In this document: piece by piece, positions 25,743-33,983 of the stretch
Layout: each line of letters starts with the position of its first letter
How positions within the stretch are numbered: the stretch's first letter is position 1
Position numbers and translations under genes: made by a program
The notes under the pieces: generated by a model
Databases searched by the model: none
What the model was told of the DNA's origin: nothing
The model's input: the letters and a program-made list of their open reading frames with translations, nothing else
NCBI RefSeq assembly: GCF_000222605.1
Contig: NZ_AFWF01000326.1
Location: 1-33,983 of the forward strand
DNA length: 33,983 nt
Origin: Vibrio ichthyoenteri ATCC 700023
GTDB taxonomy: Bacteria; Pseudomonadota; Gammaproteobacteria; Enterobacterales; Vibrionaceae
Direction of reading: 5' to 3'

Positions 25743-26981
25743 TTATTTCTTCTTCTTGCCTGTTTTCTTTTTGCTTTTCGCTTTTACAGACGCTTTGTTC
25801 TTGTCTTCTTTTTTCTTTTTCTTAAACACAGGTTTTTTGTGTGTTGGACGCATCTCTTTAATGAAGCGCTCTTTGATGTCTTCTTTTACGTAACGAGCAA
25901 CGCGATCCAGCATTTGTTGGTCGTGAGCTTCTACAATAGAAACAGCATTACCTTTTTTACCAGCGCGAGCGGTACGGCCGATACGGTGTAGGTAAACGTC
26001 AGCACTGCGTGGCATGTCGTAGTTGATTACATGGCTTACGTCAGGCAAATCGATACCACGAGAAGCAACGTCAGTTGCCAGTAGAACGTTAACGTCACCA
26101 TCACGGAAGCGAGCAATCGCATTGTTACGACGATCTTGAGGCATTTCACCTTGGATCCAAGAACAAGGGATTTGTGCACGTTCAAGTTCAGTACGTAATT
26201 CAGCTAGACGTTCACGCGTTTTCAAGAAAACAATAGAACGCTCAGCTTGCTCTGTAAGGATTTTTTTCAGTAGCGCTAGTTTGTGTTCAGCGCTGTCTGC
26301 ACGGTGGTACCACTGAGTGATCTTTTTACGTTCACGACGAGAAGGATCAGCTTCGATTTCCGTTGGGTTTTTCAGTAGATCAGCAGTAAAGCCTTCAACA
26401 CCACGGCCCTCTAGCGTTGCAGAGAATAGTAGTGTCTGTTTGCGCCAGCGACATTCAGTAGAAAGTTTGTCAACGGTTGGGCCAAAACCCATGTCTAGCA
26501 TGCGGTCGGCTTCGTCTAGGATTAGCCATTCAATCGCACGGCAATCAAAACGTTCTGCTTTGATGTATTCCATCAAACGGCCCGGTGTTGCCACTACGAT
26601 ATCTTGGGTTGTCGCAAGGATGTCTGCATGTTCTTGATACTGAACACCACCCGTAATAGTAAAGATATTGAGTTTGGTATTTTTCGCCAACGCACGTGCT
26701 TGATCGGCAATTTGCATCGCCAGTTCACGTGTTGGGGTCAAAATTAGCATACGAGCAGGACCCGGCTTACGGCGCGGGAAGTCTTGTAGATATTGCAGTG
26801 CCGGAATGACAAATGCAGCTGTTTTACCAGTACCAGTTGGTGCTGAAGCAAGAATATCTCGGCCTTCCAAAGCTTGAGGAATTGTTTGAGCCTGCACTTG
26901 AGTCGGACGTTCAAAGCCCATTTCTTCAATAGCGGTAAGCAGGTTCGGATCTAAATCAAGATCTGCAAAATTTTTGATCAC
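25743..26981 (-). CDS. srmB: ATP-dependent RNA helicase SrmB (DEAD-box)
   Basis: SrmB acts early in assembly of the 50S subunit. All DEAD-box motifs are present: Q motif GFERPTQVQAQTIP, ASAPTGTGKT (Walker A), PTRELAMQ, LDEADR, FSAT, LLATDVASRGID and HRIGRTARAG. A lysine-rich tail (about residues 385-412) probably binds RNA. The start codon is GTG with GGAGA seven bases upstream. trmN lies 145 bases upstream on the same strand; in E. coli the two genes are neighbours but divergent. The identification as SrmB rather than another DEAD-box helicase rests on this neighbour and the N-terminus. Confidence 0.92.
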   Translation of the reverse strand: MIKNFADLDLDPNLLTAIEEMGFERPTQVQAQTIPQALEGRDILASAPTGTGKTAAFVIPALQYLQDFPRRKPGPARMLILTPTRELAMQIADQARALAKNTKLNIFTITGGVQYQEHADILATTQDIVVATPGRLMEYIKAERFDCRAIEWLILDEADRMLDMGFGPTVDKLSTECRWRKQTLLFSATLEGRGVEGFTADLLKNPTEIEADPSRRERKKITQWYHRADSAEHKLALLKKILTEQAERSIVFLKTRERLAELRTELERAQIPCSWIQGEMPQDRRNNAIARFRDGDVNVLLATDVASRGIDLPDVSHVINYDMPRSADVYLHRIGRTARAGKKGNAVSIVEAHDQQMLDRVARYVKEDIKERFIKEMRPTHKKPVFKKKKKEDKNKASVKAKSKKKTGKKKK

Positions 26982-27126
26982 AGTTGTTTCTCCACAAGCC
27001 CTTCGGCGAGATTACAAAAATTAGAAGCGGATAGTTCACGCTACCCAACATGGCTAAGTCAAAAAGTTAAGCCAAAAAATAGCCGAGTAGTATAGTTGGA
27101 TTGGTGATTAGGATCACACCTTATTT

Positions 27127-27846
27127 CTACATCTTTAAATAAAAATCTTTGGTTAGAGCGATAAAAGCATCTGTATAGCCTAGCTTATCACGAATTATCA
27201 GTTGCTGATCTTTGCATTCTCCTGATCTTAAGCTTAATTCAATCAATAACCTATTCTCAATTTTCGTCGGGGTTGGTTGCACTCTACATAGGCGTGTTAG
27301 AGAAAAACCGAGTCTTTGCGCCAACAGGATAAATTGTTCTCCTTCTACGACCGGCAAAACAAAGCTTGCTTTGCCATCTTCTTCAAGCAGTGACAGACAT
27401 CGTTCGAGTAAATGTTGATGGCTTAAACTGTCGGTATGTCTTGCGGTCGCGCGTGATTGTCGCTTTGCTTGCTCGCCGTTATTAAAGTAGGGCGGATTAC
27501 AAATGATCACGTCAAATTTGTCTGGATAGCTTACTGCCATAATATCAGCGTGCTCAACGGTGATTCGCTCTGACCATTCACTATTAACGGCATTTAATTG
27601 TGCGGTGATGGCGGCGGATTGCTCAATGTCGATCGCGTAGACTTTGGCTTCGAGATTTCGTTGCGCACACATTAATGCGAGTAGCCCAGTGCCAGTACCA
27701 ATATCTAAAATACGTTCGGCTCTGTTTAGGGTTGCCCAAGCGCCCAATAGCACGCCATCAGTGCTCACGGGCATGCCGCATTCTCCGCCTTCTATGGCAA
27801 ATTGTTTAAACCTAAATCCTTTGGTTTGTTTGCTTTCGTTGTTCAT
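27127..27846 (-). CDS. trmN: tRNA1(Val) (adenine-37-N6)-methyltransferase
   Basis: TrmN (YfiC, TrmN6) methylates A37 of tRNA1(Val) with SAM. In the 239 residues the SAM site is ILDIGTGTGLLALMCAQR, motif IV is CNPPYFNNGEQ, and the N-terminus has FRFKQFAIEGGECGMPVSTDGVLLGAW, typical of YfiC. The adjacent srmB gene supports the call. The promoter shares a 309-base spacer with divergent brnQ. Confidence 0.94.
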   Translation of the reverse strand: MNNESKQTKGFRFKQFAIEGGECGMPVSTDGVLLGAWATLNRAERILDIGTGTGLLALMCAQRNLEAKVYAIDIEQSAAITAQLNAVNSEWSERITVEHADIMAVSYPDKFDVIICNPPYFNNGEQAKRQSRATARHTDSLSHQHLLERCLSLLEEDGKASFVLPVVEGEQFILLAQRLGFSLTRLCRVQPTPTKIENRLLIELSLRSGECKDQQLIIRDKLGYTDAFIALTKDFYLKM

Positions 27847-28155
27847 TAAATGTTCGGCCTAGAGTGTTTTATTGAGTTTAAATCACCATTGTGGATCGTA
27901 TGTTTAGTGATTTTATCTTTATGTGGTGAACTTTGTTAATAAAAATATTGGGTTTAAATGCTGGTTATAATTTCAAAACTAGTGTTATGAACTGCTTTTT
28001 GTTGTTCGAGTTGAATTTATATGGTGTTTTTAGCTTTCGGGTTGCGATTAGCTGAGTATTTGGTCATTATTCTGTTCTAAATTATATAGCCGAGAGAGCA
28101 TTTTTGCTCATCGAAGCAGACACAACATCAATCAAACAAAAATAAAGGTTCTACT
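27847..28155. promoter_or_regulatory. Divergent spacer between trmN and brnQ, with the brnQ promoter
   Basis: This 309-base AT-rich spacer holds no gene. For brnQ, TTGGTC (28060-28065) and TATATA (28083-28088) are spaced by 17 bases. The expected start, near 28095, falls at a small hairpin, GAGCA (28096-28100) with TGCTC (28105-28109). I could not assign the trmN promoter or a known operator. Confidence 0.6.
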
Positions 28156-29469
28156 GTGAAGCAGACGTTAAAACTAACAGATATTATTGCGTTAGGCTTT
28201 ATGCTTTTCGCCTTCTTTTTGGGTGCTGGTAACATCATCTTTCCACCGCTAGCAGGTCAGCTAGCCGGTGATAATGTGATCCCAGCAATGGGCGGTTTCT
28301 TATTAACAGCAGTGGGTCTTCCTCTTCTCACCATCGTTGCTATTGCTGTTGCTGGTGGCTCTTGGGCTAAATTGACGCAGGATTTACCGGTAAAAGCGGC
28401 TACGGTTATGGCTGTGCTGATTTTTATTATCATTGGTCCTGCATTTGCTGCACCTCGTACAGGCCTGGTGGCATACGAGATGGCAGTGAAGCCGTTTTTT
28501 GCTCATGCTGAGCAAATCCACCTAACCATATTTTCTATCTTGTTCTTTGTGGTTGCGATGTCGTTCTCGTGGTCACAAGGTAAGCTGATTGACATCATTG
28601 GTAAGGTATTAACGCCAGTACTATTTATTGGCCTTATTATTCTTGCTGGTGCGGTGTTCCTAGATCCACAAGGTGAGATCGTTGCAGCGCAAGGCGAATA
28701 CTTATCGCATCCATTGCAAAAAGGTTTCCTTGAAGGCTACAACACCATGGATACGTTTGGTTCATTGATGTTTGGTGTATTGATTGTTGATGCTATTCGT
28801 AGCAAAGGCATTACGGAACAAAAGCCAACCACACACTACCTGATCCTTGCGGGTTTGATTGCGGCTGTGGGCCTAACCTTCGTTTACGTATCACTATTCT
28901 ACCTAGGTGCGACAAGTTCTGCGGTGGCAGCGGGTGCTGATAATGGTGGCCTAGTTCTGAGTCTTTATGTTCAAGCGTTGTTTGGTCCTTACGGTCAAAT
29001 GGTGTTGTCTGTGATTGTATTGCTAGCGTGTTTGACTACGGCAATTGGTCTGATTTCAGCGTGTTCAGATTACTTTAGTTCGCTAACGTCAATCTCGTAC
29101 AAAAAATGGGTTGTTATCAATGGTGCTGCTTGTGCTTTAGTTGCAAACGTAGGCCTAGCTCAGCTTATCGCACTGTCTGTTCCAGTGTTGTTTGCTCTGT
29201 ACCCAGTGGCGATTGCGCTAGTGGTGTTGACCTTTATGCGTAAGAAACTGCCTAATACACGCCTTGCGTACCGAGTGGTATTGCTTGTGTCACTACTATT
29301 TGCCCTGATTGATGCGGCAAAAATTGTTGGCGTAGATGTTTCTTTCTTCAATATCTTACCGCTATTCGATGTGGGTATGGGTTGGGTATTACCAACACTT
29401 GCGGCAATGATTTGCGTGTGCTTTGTAGGTAAAGCAGAGCAACCGGTATTGGTTGAAGAAAACGCTTAA
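28156..29469 (+). CDS. brnQ: Branched-chain amino acid transport system carrier
   Basis: BrnQ is an inner-membrane symporter of the LIVCS family that imports leucine, isoleucine and valine with Na+ or H+. The 437 residues begin LTDIIALGFMLFAFFLGAGNIIFPP, the family signature, and show about 12 hydrophobic helices; GPAFAAPRTGLVAYEMAV is a second conserved segment. The start is GTG with AAAGG upstream. It stands alone between its own promoter and terminator. Confidence 0.94.
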   Translation: MKQTLKLTDIIALGFMLFAFFLGAGNIIFPPLAGQLAGDNVIPAMGGFLLTAVGLPLLTIVAIAVAGGSWAKLTQDLPVKAATVMAVLIFIIIGPAFAAPRTGLVAYEMAVKPFFAHAEQIHLTIFSILFFVVAMSFSWSQGKLIDIIGKVLTPVLFIGLIILAGAVFLDPQGEIVAAQGEYLSHPLQKGFLEGYNTMDTFGSLMFGVLIVDAIRSKGITEQKPTTHYLILAGLIAAVGLTFVYVSLFYLGATSSAVAAGADNGGLVLSLYVQALFGPYGQMVLSVIVLLACLTTAIGLISACSDYFSSLTSISYKKWVVINGAACALVANVGLAQLIALSVPVLFALYPVAIALVVLTFMRKKLPNTRLAYRVVLLVSLLFALIDAAKIVGVDVSFFNILPLFDVGMGWVLPTLAAMICVCFVGKAEQPVLVEENA

Positions 29470-29489
29470 TCACTTTCGATTGAACCAGA

Positions 29490-29530
29490 TTAATCCCCCG
29501 TAATACTTAGTGTTGCGGGGGATTTTTTTA
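29490..29530 (+). terminator. brnQ intrinsic terminator
   Basis: AATCCCCCG (29492-29500) pairs with CGGGGGATT (29516-29524), followed by a T-run. The loop is 15 bases. Confidence 0.88.
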
Positions 29531-29630
29531 TGCGTCTCTCTAGACGAGTAGAATAAAATTTTCCTGTATCTTCGTCACACTTTTCAGTACAATTCCCCGG
29601 TTAAATTCTACTCATAAATATTGAGCCAGT

Positions 29631-30729
29631 ATGTTTGAAATCAATCCAATTAAAAACCGTCTTCAGGATGTGTCTCAGCGCACAAACGTCCTGAGGGGGT
29701 ATCTTTGACTACGATGCTAAACAAGAGCGTCTAGAAGAAGTAAATGCAGAACTAGAACAGCCAGATGTATGGAATGAGCCTGAGCGCGCACAAGCGTTGG
29801 GTAAAGAACGTGCATCATTAGAAGCGGTTGTGGAAACTATTGATCAACTTGAGCAAGGTGTCGAAGACGTTGAAGGCCTTCTAGAGCTTGCTGTTGAAGA
29901 AGAAGATCAAGAAACGTTTGACGAAATTGAACCAGAATTAGCTGAACTTGAAGACAAGTTAGCGAAACTTGAGTTCCGTCGAATGTTCTCTGGTGACCAC
30001 GATGCTTCAGATTGCTACATTGATTTACAGTCAGGCTCTGGTGGTACAGAAGCACAAGACTGGACTTCAATTATGCTGCGCATGTACTTGCGTTGGGCTG
30101 AAGCGAAAGGCTTTAAAACGGAAGTAATCGAAGTTTCAGATGGCGACGTTGCTGGCCTTAAAGGCGCGACAGTTAAAATCTCAGGCGAGTATGCTTACGG
30201 TTGGTTACGTACCGAAACAGGTGTTCACCGCCTAGTTCGTAAGTCACCATTCGACTCAAGCGGCCGTCGCCATACTTCATTTGCCTCTGCGTTTATCTAC
30301 CCAGAGATTGATGACAACATTACGATCGATATTAACCCATCAGATCTTCGTATTGACGTATACCGCGCATCTGGTGCGGGTGGTCAGCACGTCAACACCA
30401 CGGAATCGGCGGTACGTATTACTCACGTCCCAACCAATACTGTGGTTCAGTGTCAGAATGACCGTTCTCAACATAAGAACAAAGATCAAGCAATGAAGCA
30501 GCTACGTGCGAAATTGTTTGAGCTTGAGATTCAAAAGCAAAATGCTGAGAAACAAGCCAACGAAGACACTAAATCTGATATCGGTTGGGGTAGCCAGATC
30601 CGTTCTTACGTTCTGGATGACTCTCGTATTAAAGATCTACGTACTGGCGTTGAAAACCGCAACACTCAAGCGGTTCTTGATGGCGACCTAGACAGATTTA
30701 TTGAAGCTAGCCTGAAATCAGGCTTGTAA
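29631..30729 (+). CDS. prfB: Peptide chain release factor 2, programmed +1 frameshift
   Basis: RF2 ends translation at UGA and UAA. Frame one runs from the ATG at 29631 for 25 codons to an in-frame TGA at 29706-29708. The slip site is AGGGGG, then TATCTTTGAC, the same as in E. coli; ribosomes move one base forward to read GAC at 29707 and continue to the TAA at 30727. The product is 365 residues, the E. coli length. The UGA-recognition tripeptide SPF ([10 protein letters not shown]) and the catalytic GGQ ([12 protein letters not shown]) are present. Annotators that ignore the shift start the gene inside, near 29797. lysS follows after 34 bases, the conserved prfB-lysS pair. A TACAAT at 29588-29593 may be the -10 element. 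Confidence 0.97.
29691..29710 (+). other. prfB programmed +1 frameshift site
   Basis: The internal Shine-Dalgarno-like AGGGGG (29694-29699) lies before CTT TGA C (29703-29709). Weak decoding of the UGA when RF2 is scarce lets the ribosome shift, so RF2 controls its own level. Confidence 0.96.
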
Positions 30730-30763
30730 GCTTTTCACCGACTAACGACAGGATACATCGAAA

Positions 30764-32299
30764 ATGACTGATGTTGTTCAAAACGAATCTGTACAAGAAG
30801 CTTCTACACAAGAAGAGAATAAGCTAATTGCTGAACGCCGCGCGAAACTGGATGCTATCCGTAAGAGCTGCAAAGCAAACGGCCACCCAAATTACTTCCG
30901 TCGTGACGCAATTGCGGGCGATCTACAAAGCGAGTTCGGTGAAAAGAGCAAGGAAGAGCTAGAAGAGCTTAACCATGTAGTCGCGATCGCTGGTCGTATC
31001 ATGGCGAAACGTGGTCCATTCCTAGTGATCCAAGAAACGTCTGGTAGCATCCAAGCATACGCTGATAAAGAAGTACAAAAAGTACTGAAAGAGCAATACC
31101 ACGGTCTTGATATCGGTGACATCATCGGTGTTAAAGGTGCGCTGCACAAGTCTGGTAAAGGCGACCTATACGTAAACATGGAACAGTACGAGTTGCTGAC
31201 TAAAGCACTTCGTCCACTACCAGAAAAATTCCACGGTTTAACGGACCAAGAGATGCGTTACCGTCAACGTTACGTTGACCTAATCGTGAACGAAGATTCA
31301 CGTAATGCGTTCAAAGTACGTTCTAAACTGGTTTCTGCTATCCGTCGCTTCATGGAATCAAAGAGCTTCATGGAAGTGGAAACACCTATGATGCAAGTGA
31401 TCCCTGGTGGTGCATCTGCTCGCCCATTCATCACTCACCATAACGCACTGGATCAACAAATGTTCCTACGTATCGCTCCTGAGCTATACCTAAAGCGTCT
31501 AGTGGTTGGTGGTTTTGAGCGTGTATTCGAAATCAACCGTAACTTCCGTAACGAAGGTCTATCTCCACGTCATAACCCAGAATTCACCATGATCGAATTC
31601 TACATGGCGTACGCAGATTACAAAGATCTGATGGATCTGACGGAAGAGATGCTGAGCACAGTGGCGCTTGAAATTCTAGGTGCAACGGCAATGCCTTACG
31701 GTGACCAAATGGTTGAGTTCGGTGGTCAATACGCGCGTATGACTATGCTAGATGCGATCAAGCACTACAACCCAGATCATGCTGACATCCAAGCTCTAAC
31801 AGAGGAAGGTGTTCAGGATCGTGACGCGATGGTTGCTATTGCGAAATCTCTAGATATCTACGTTGAGAAATTCTGGACTTGTGGTCAGCTACTAGAAGAG
31901 ATCTTTGGCGAGACTGCTGAACCTCAACTGATCCAGCCGACGTTCATCACTGGCTACCCAGCGGATATCTCACCACTAGCTCGTCGTAGCGACGACAACG
32001 CATTCTTTACTGACCGCTTTGAGTTCTTCATCGGCGGCCGTGAAGTTGCGAACGGCTTCTCTGAGCTTAACGATGCTGAAGACCAAGATGCGCGCTTTAA
32101 ATCTCAAGTAGATGCAAAAGACGCAGGTGATGACGAAGCAATGTTCTACGATGCAGACTACATTACAGCACTAGAGCACGGCCTACCGCCAACAGCAGGT
32201 CAAGGTATTGGTATCGACCGCCTAGCGATGTTATTCACTAACACGCATACTATCCGCGATGTGATCCTATTCCCAGCGATGCGCCCTCAAGCGCAGTAA
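30764..32299 (+). CDS. lysS: Lysyl-tRNA synthetase, class II
   Basis: LysS charges tRNA(Lys). In the 511 residues the N-terminal anticodon-binding OB fold spans about 65-165. Class II motifs follow: motif 2 [26 protein letters not shown] at about 258-283 and motif 3 [11 protein letters not shown] near the C-terminus. E. coli LysS has 505 residues; the extra length is in the N-terminus. It is probably co-transcribed with prfB and followed by a terminator. Leucine CTA is frequent, as in pnp. Confidence 0.98.
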   Translation: MTDVVQNESVQEASTQEENKLIAERRAKLDAIRKSCKANGHPNYFRRDAIAGDLQSEFGEKSKEELEELNHVVAIAGRIMAKRGPFLVIQETSGSIQAYADKEVQKVLKEQYHGLDIGDIIGVKGALHKSGKGDLYVNMEQYELLTKALRPLPEKFHGLTDQEMRYRQRYVDLIVNEDSRNAFKVRSKLVSAIRRFMESKSFMEVETPMMQVIPGGASARPFITHHNALDQQMFLRIAPELYLKRLVVGGFERVFEINRNFRNEGLSPRHNPEFTMIEFYMAYADYKDLMDLTEEMLSTVALEILGATAMPYGDQMVEFGGQYARMTMLDAIKHYNPDHADIQALTEEGVQDRDAMVAIAKSLDIYVEKFWTCGQLLEEIFGETAEPQLIQPTFITGYPADISPLARRSDDNAFFTDRFEFFIGGREVANGFSELNDAEDQDARFKSQVDAKDAGDDEAMFYDADYITALEHGLPPTAGQGIGIDRLAMLFTNTHTIRDVILFPAMRPQAQ

Positions 32300-32315
32300 G
32301 CTTTGAAATGACTAG

Positions 32316-32343
32316 CAAAACCACCTTCGGGTGGTTTTTTTTT
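32316..32343 (+). terminator. prfB-lysS terminator
   Basis: CCACC (32321-32325) and GGTGG (32330-32334) pair around the stable TTCG loop, extended by A-run/T-run pairing and followed by nine T residues. Confidence 0.92.
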
Positions 32344-32613
32344 GGTCTGTTATTTGACATAACTAGTTACAACTCATCAGGAAGCGCCTGTTGTGTGGTT
32401 GTGATACCCCAAAATCAGCCGTCAATTGAAATTACGCTGTGTTATGTGAATTTTGAATGTAAATCGCACATCTATTTACCTGAGTCATGAAAATTGTTCT
32501 AGTCTTATTCTTGAGACAGATTATTAGCTCAGGCTCTTATAGTGTACACACCTGTTGATGTGTTTTTTTTGGCACAAATAATTATAAAATTGAATTAATA
32601 AGGAAGAAGCTTA
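32344..32613 (+). promoter_or_regulatory. Upstream region of vpsR
   Basis: A 270-base AT-rich spacer without a credible gene. Just before vpsR is the Shine-Dalgarno GGAAG. TATAGT (32539-32544) could be a -10 element, but no -35 stands at the right distance, which would suit an activator-dependent promoter. I see no clear CRP, FNR or sigma-54 site. Confidence 0.35.
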
Positions 32614-33948
32614 ATGGGTAGTCAATTCCGAATGGATTCTGTCCCTGGTTCATTAATTGTAGTCGGTGGTAGCTACGAACCTTGGCTCTCAGTTTTGGAG
32701 CAAGTTGGATGGCGCTGCACTCAGTGTGCAGATTTACGTAAAGCCAATACTCTTTTCTCAGAAACGGGTCCCTGTATTGGTGTCGTCGATCTCAGTCATG
32801 ACGAGTTCAGTCTCAATGGCATTGCCAATTTAGTCAGTAATCATAAGCAGGTTCGATGGATCGCCTTTATCCGTGAATCTCAGCTCAGCTCAGATACGAT
32901 TTGCCAGTTTATTGTGAACTTTTGTATCGACTTTTTTACCGCGCCAATTCCAGATGCTCAGCTACTGAGTACGATTGGACACCAACTTGGGATGCTCAAG
33001 TTGGAGAAAAAAGTGTGGCCTCATTATGGTAATAATAATGATATGGGATTGATTGGTGAATCGATCCCAATGAAGCGCCTACGCGATCAAATTAAGCGTA
33101 TTGGCCCAACCGATGTGAGTATTTTGATTTACGGTGAAAGCGGTACGGGCAAAGAAACCGTAGCCCGCGCGGTACACCAAACCTCATCGCGTGCGCAGAA
33201 AGAATTTTTATCGGTCAATTGTCGGGCGATGTCCGAACGTCGGATTGAGAGTGATCTGTTCGGCATTCAGCGTGATGATATAAATGAATCATCGCTGTTA
33301 GAGAGAGCGGACGGCGGCACGATTCTACTCAACGATATTTTAACCTTGCCGAAATCACAGCAACTAAACTTGCTGCGTTTTTTGCAAGAAGGCACCGTAG
33401 AAACCATTAATGGTCGCAAAGAAGTGGATGTTCGTATTTTAGCGGCTAACTCGGCTGACATTGAGAAAGCGCTGATTGATGGAGACTTTAACGAAGAGCT
33501 TTACCATTACATCAATGTGCTGCGGATTAACGTACCAAGCATTAAAGAGCGCGCTGGTGATATTGCGATTTTAGCCCGTCATTTCTTGATGGAGTATTCT
33601 CGAGAATATAACGCTCAGGCTCGCAGTTTTACCGAAGAGGCGACTCGCTCACTGACTCGCTATCATTGGCCAGGCAATGTGCGTGAATTGATGAATCAGA
33701 TTAAACGTGTGGTTCTGATGTCCGATACTGTGATGCTCGACGAGCAACATCTTGATCTGCCTAAACGCAGCGACGGTAAGCGTAGTTTGAAAAATATTCG
33801 TGAGCGTAGTGAAAGAGATGCACTATTGCTGGTACTTGAATCGCACTCCGGTCAGGTTTCAATGGCGGCCAAGGAGCTCGGCGTGTCACGTGCCACCATG
33901 TACCGATTGTTAAATAAGCATAATCTTATTTCAGAAAGTACCATCTAA
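32614..33948 (+). CDS. vpsR: VpsR, c-di-GMP-responsive biofilm regulator (NtrC-type)
   Basis: VpsR activates Vibrio exopolysaccharide and biofilm genes when bound to c-di-GMP. The 444 residues, the length of V. cholerae VpsR, comprise a receiver-like domain with D59 in the same position, a AAA+ domain from about 147 with Walker A GESGTGKE, and a Fis-type helix-turn-helix at the C-terminus (AAKELGVSRATMYRLLNKHNLI). The GAFTGA loop needed to contact sigma-54 is absent (the region reads ESDLFGIQRDDINESSLLERADGG), and Walker B is LLNDI instead of LFLDEI. Both are known traits of VpsR, which works with sigma-70. The position after prfB-lysS is that of V. cholerae. Confidence 0.95.
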   Translation: MGSQFRMDSVPGSLIVVGGSYEPWLSVLEQVGWRCTQCADLRKANTLFSETGPCIGVVDLSHDEFSLNGIANLVSNHKQVRWIAFIRESQLSSDTICQFIVNFCIDFFTAPIPDAQLLSTIGHQLGMLKLEKKVWPHYGNNNDMGLIGESIPMKRLRDQIKRIGPTDVSILIYGESGTGKETVARAVHQTSSRAQKEFLSVNCRAMSERRIESDLFGIQRDDINESSLLERADGGTILLNDILTLPKSQQLNLLRFLQEGTVETINGRKEVDVRILAANSADIEKALIDGDFNEELYHYINVLRINVPSIKERAGDIAILARHFLMEYSREYNAQARSFTEEATRSLTRYHWPGNVRELMNQIKRVVLMSDTVMLDEQHLDLPKRSDGKRSLKNIRERSERDALLLVLESHSGQVSMAAKELGVSRATMYRLLNKHNLISESTI

Positions 33949-33962
33949 GTTTCACTGTAGAC

Positions 33963-33983
33963 ATAAAAAAGCCTGCTCAATGA
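33963..33983 (+). terminator. Possible vpsR terminator, cut by the window end
   Basis: An A-run followed by GCCTGCTCA starts 15 bases after the vpsR stop and looks like the 5' arm of an intrinsic terminator. The rest is outside the window. Confidence 0.35.

Noticed and set aside
29797-30729. Truncated prfB pseudogene
   Set aside because: The apparent missing start is explained by the canonical +1 frameshift at 29703-29709.
32450-32475. CRP site upstream of vpsR
   Set aside because: TGTAA and CACA half-like elements are present, but their spacing is three bases short of the CRP consensus.
32308-32490. Plus-strand 60-residue frame after lysS
   Set aside because: It starts inside the lysS terminator region, reads through the T-run as phenylalanines, and shows no conserved features.
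32544-32572. Terminator or attenuator before vpsR (ACACA/TGTGT followed by T residues)
   Set aside because: The stem has only five A-T-rich pairs with an eight-base loop, too weak to claim.

Overview
The window reads as a chromosomal segment of a Vibrio species. The evidence is a fused ThrA, a close match to the biofilm regulator VpsR downstream of prfB-lysS, the rpsO-pnp-nlpI cluster, the mtnN-(CbiB family)-btuF-yadS cluster, and protein sequences that fit Vibrionaceae throughout. I cannot name the species. Almost all of the DNA is core genome: there is no insertion sequence, prophage, integron, tRNA, rRNA or CRISPR array.

Layout. (1) 1-4752: threonine operon thrA-thrB-thrC with overlapping genes; the first ten bases look like the tail of the upstream attenuator. 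(2) 4830-8054, minus: mtnN, a divergent CobD/CbiB-family membrane protein, btuF and a TRIC-type membrane protein, convergent with thrC across a bidirectional terminator. (3) 8188-12130: rpsO, pnp with a long structured leader, and nlpI. (4) 12195-14114: a MarR regulator and a MATE efflux pump, each preceded by the same perfect palindrome, probably the MarR operator. (5) 14103-17266, minus: a periplasmic metallophosphatase/5'-nucleotidase preceded by a CRP-like site and a PurR-like box, followed 20 bases later by an uncharacterised two-zinc-ribbon, transposase-like protein. (6) 17392-22696: the O2-independent ubiquinone genes ubiU-ubiV (minus) and ubiT (plus), separated by a PAS-GGDEF-EAL gene that resembles rocS; both ubi promoters carry an FNR-like site at the position expected for class II activation. 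A GNAT gene (yhbS) overlaps ubiT. (7) 22794-25397: holD, rimI, prfC. (8) 25398-27846: a heptanucleotide tandem repeat array between convergent prfC and srmB, then srmB and trmN (minus). (9) 28156-33948: brnQ, prfB with its programmed frameshift, lysS and vpsR.

How it fits together. Translation and RNA metabolism dominate (rpsO, pnp, srmB, trmN, rimI, prfC, prfB, lysS). Two likely biofilm and c-di-GMP regulators, the rocS-like gene and vpsR, lie about 11 kb apart. The items I consider least described are the zinc-ribbon/transposase-like protein coupled to the nucleotidase, the CbiB homologue that has lost the family's conserved acidic motif, the MarR operator pair, and the CRP/PurR architecture of the nucleotidase promoter. 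I found no clear new defence or mobile system.
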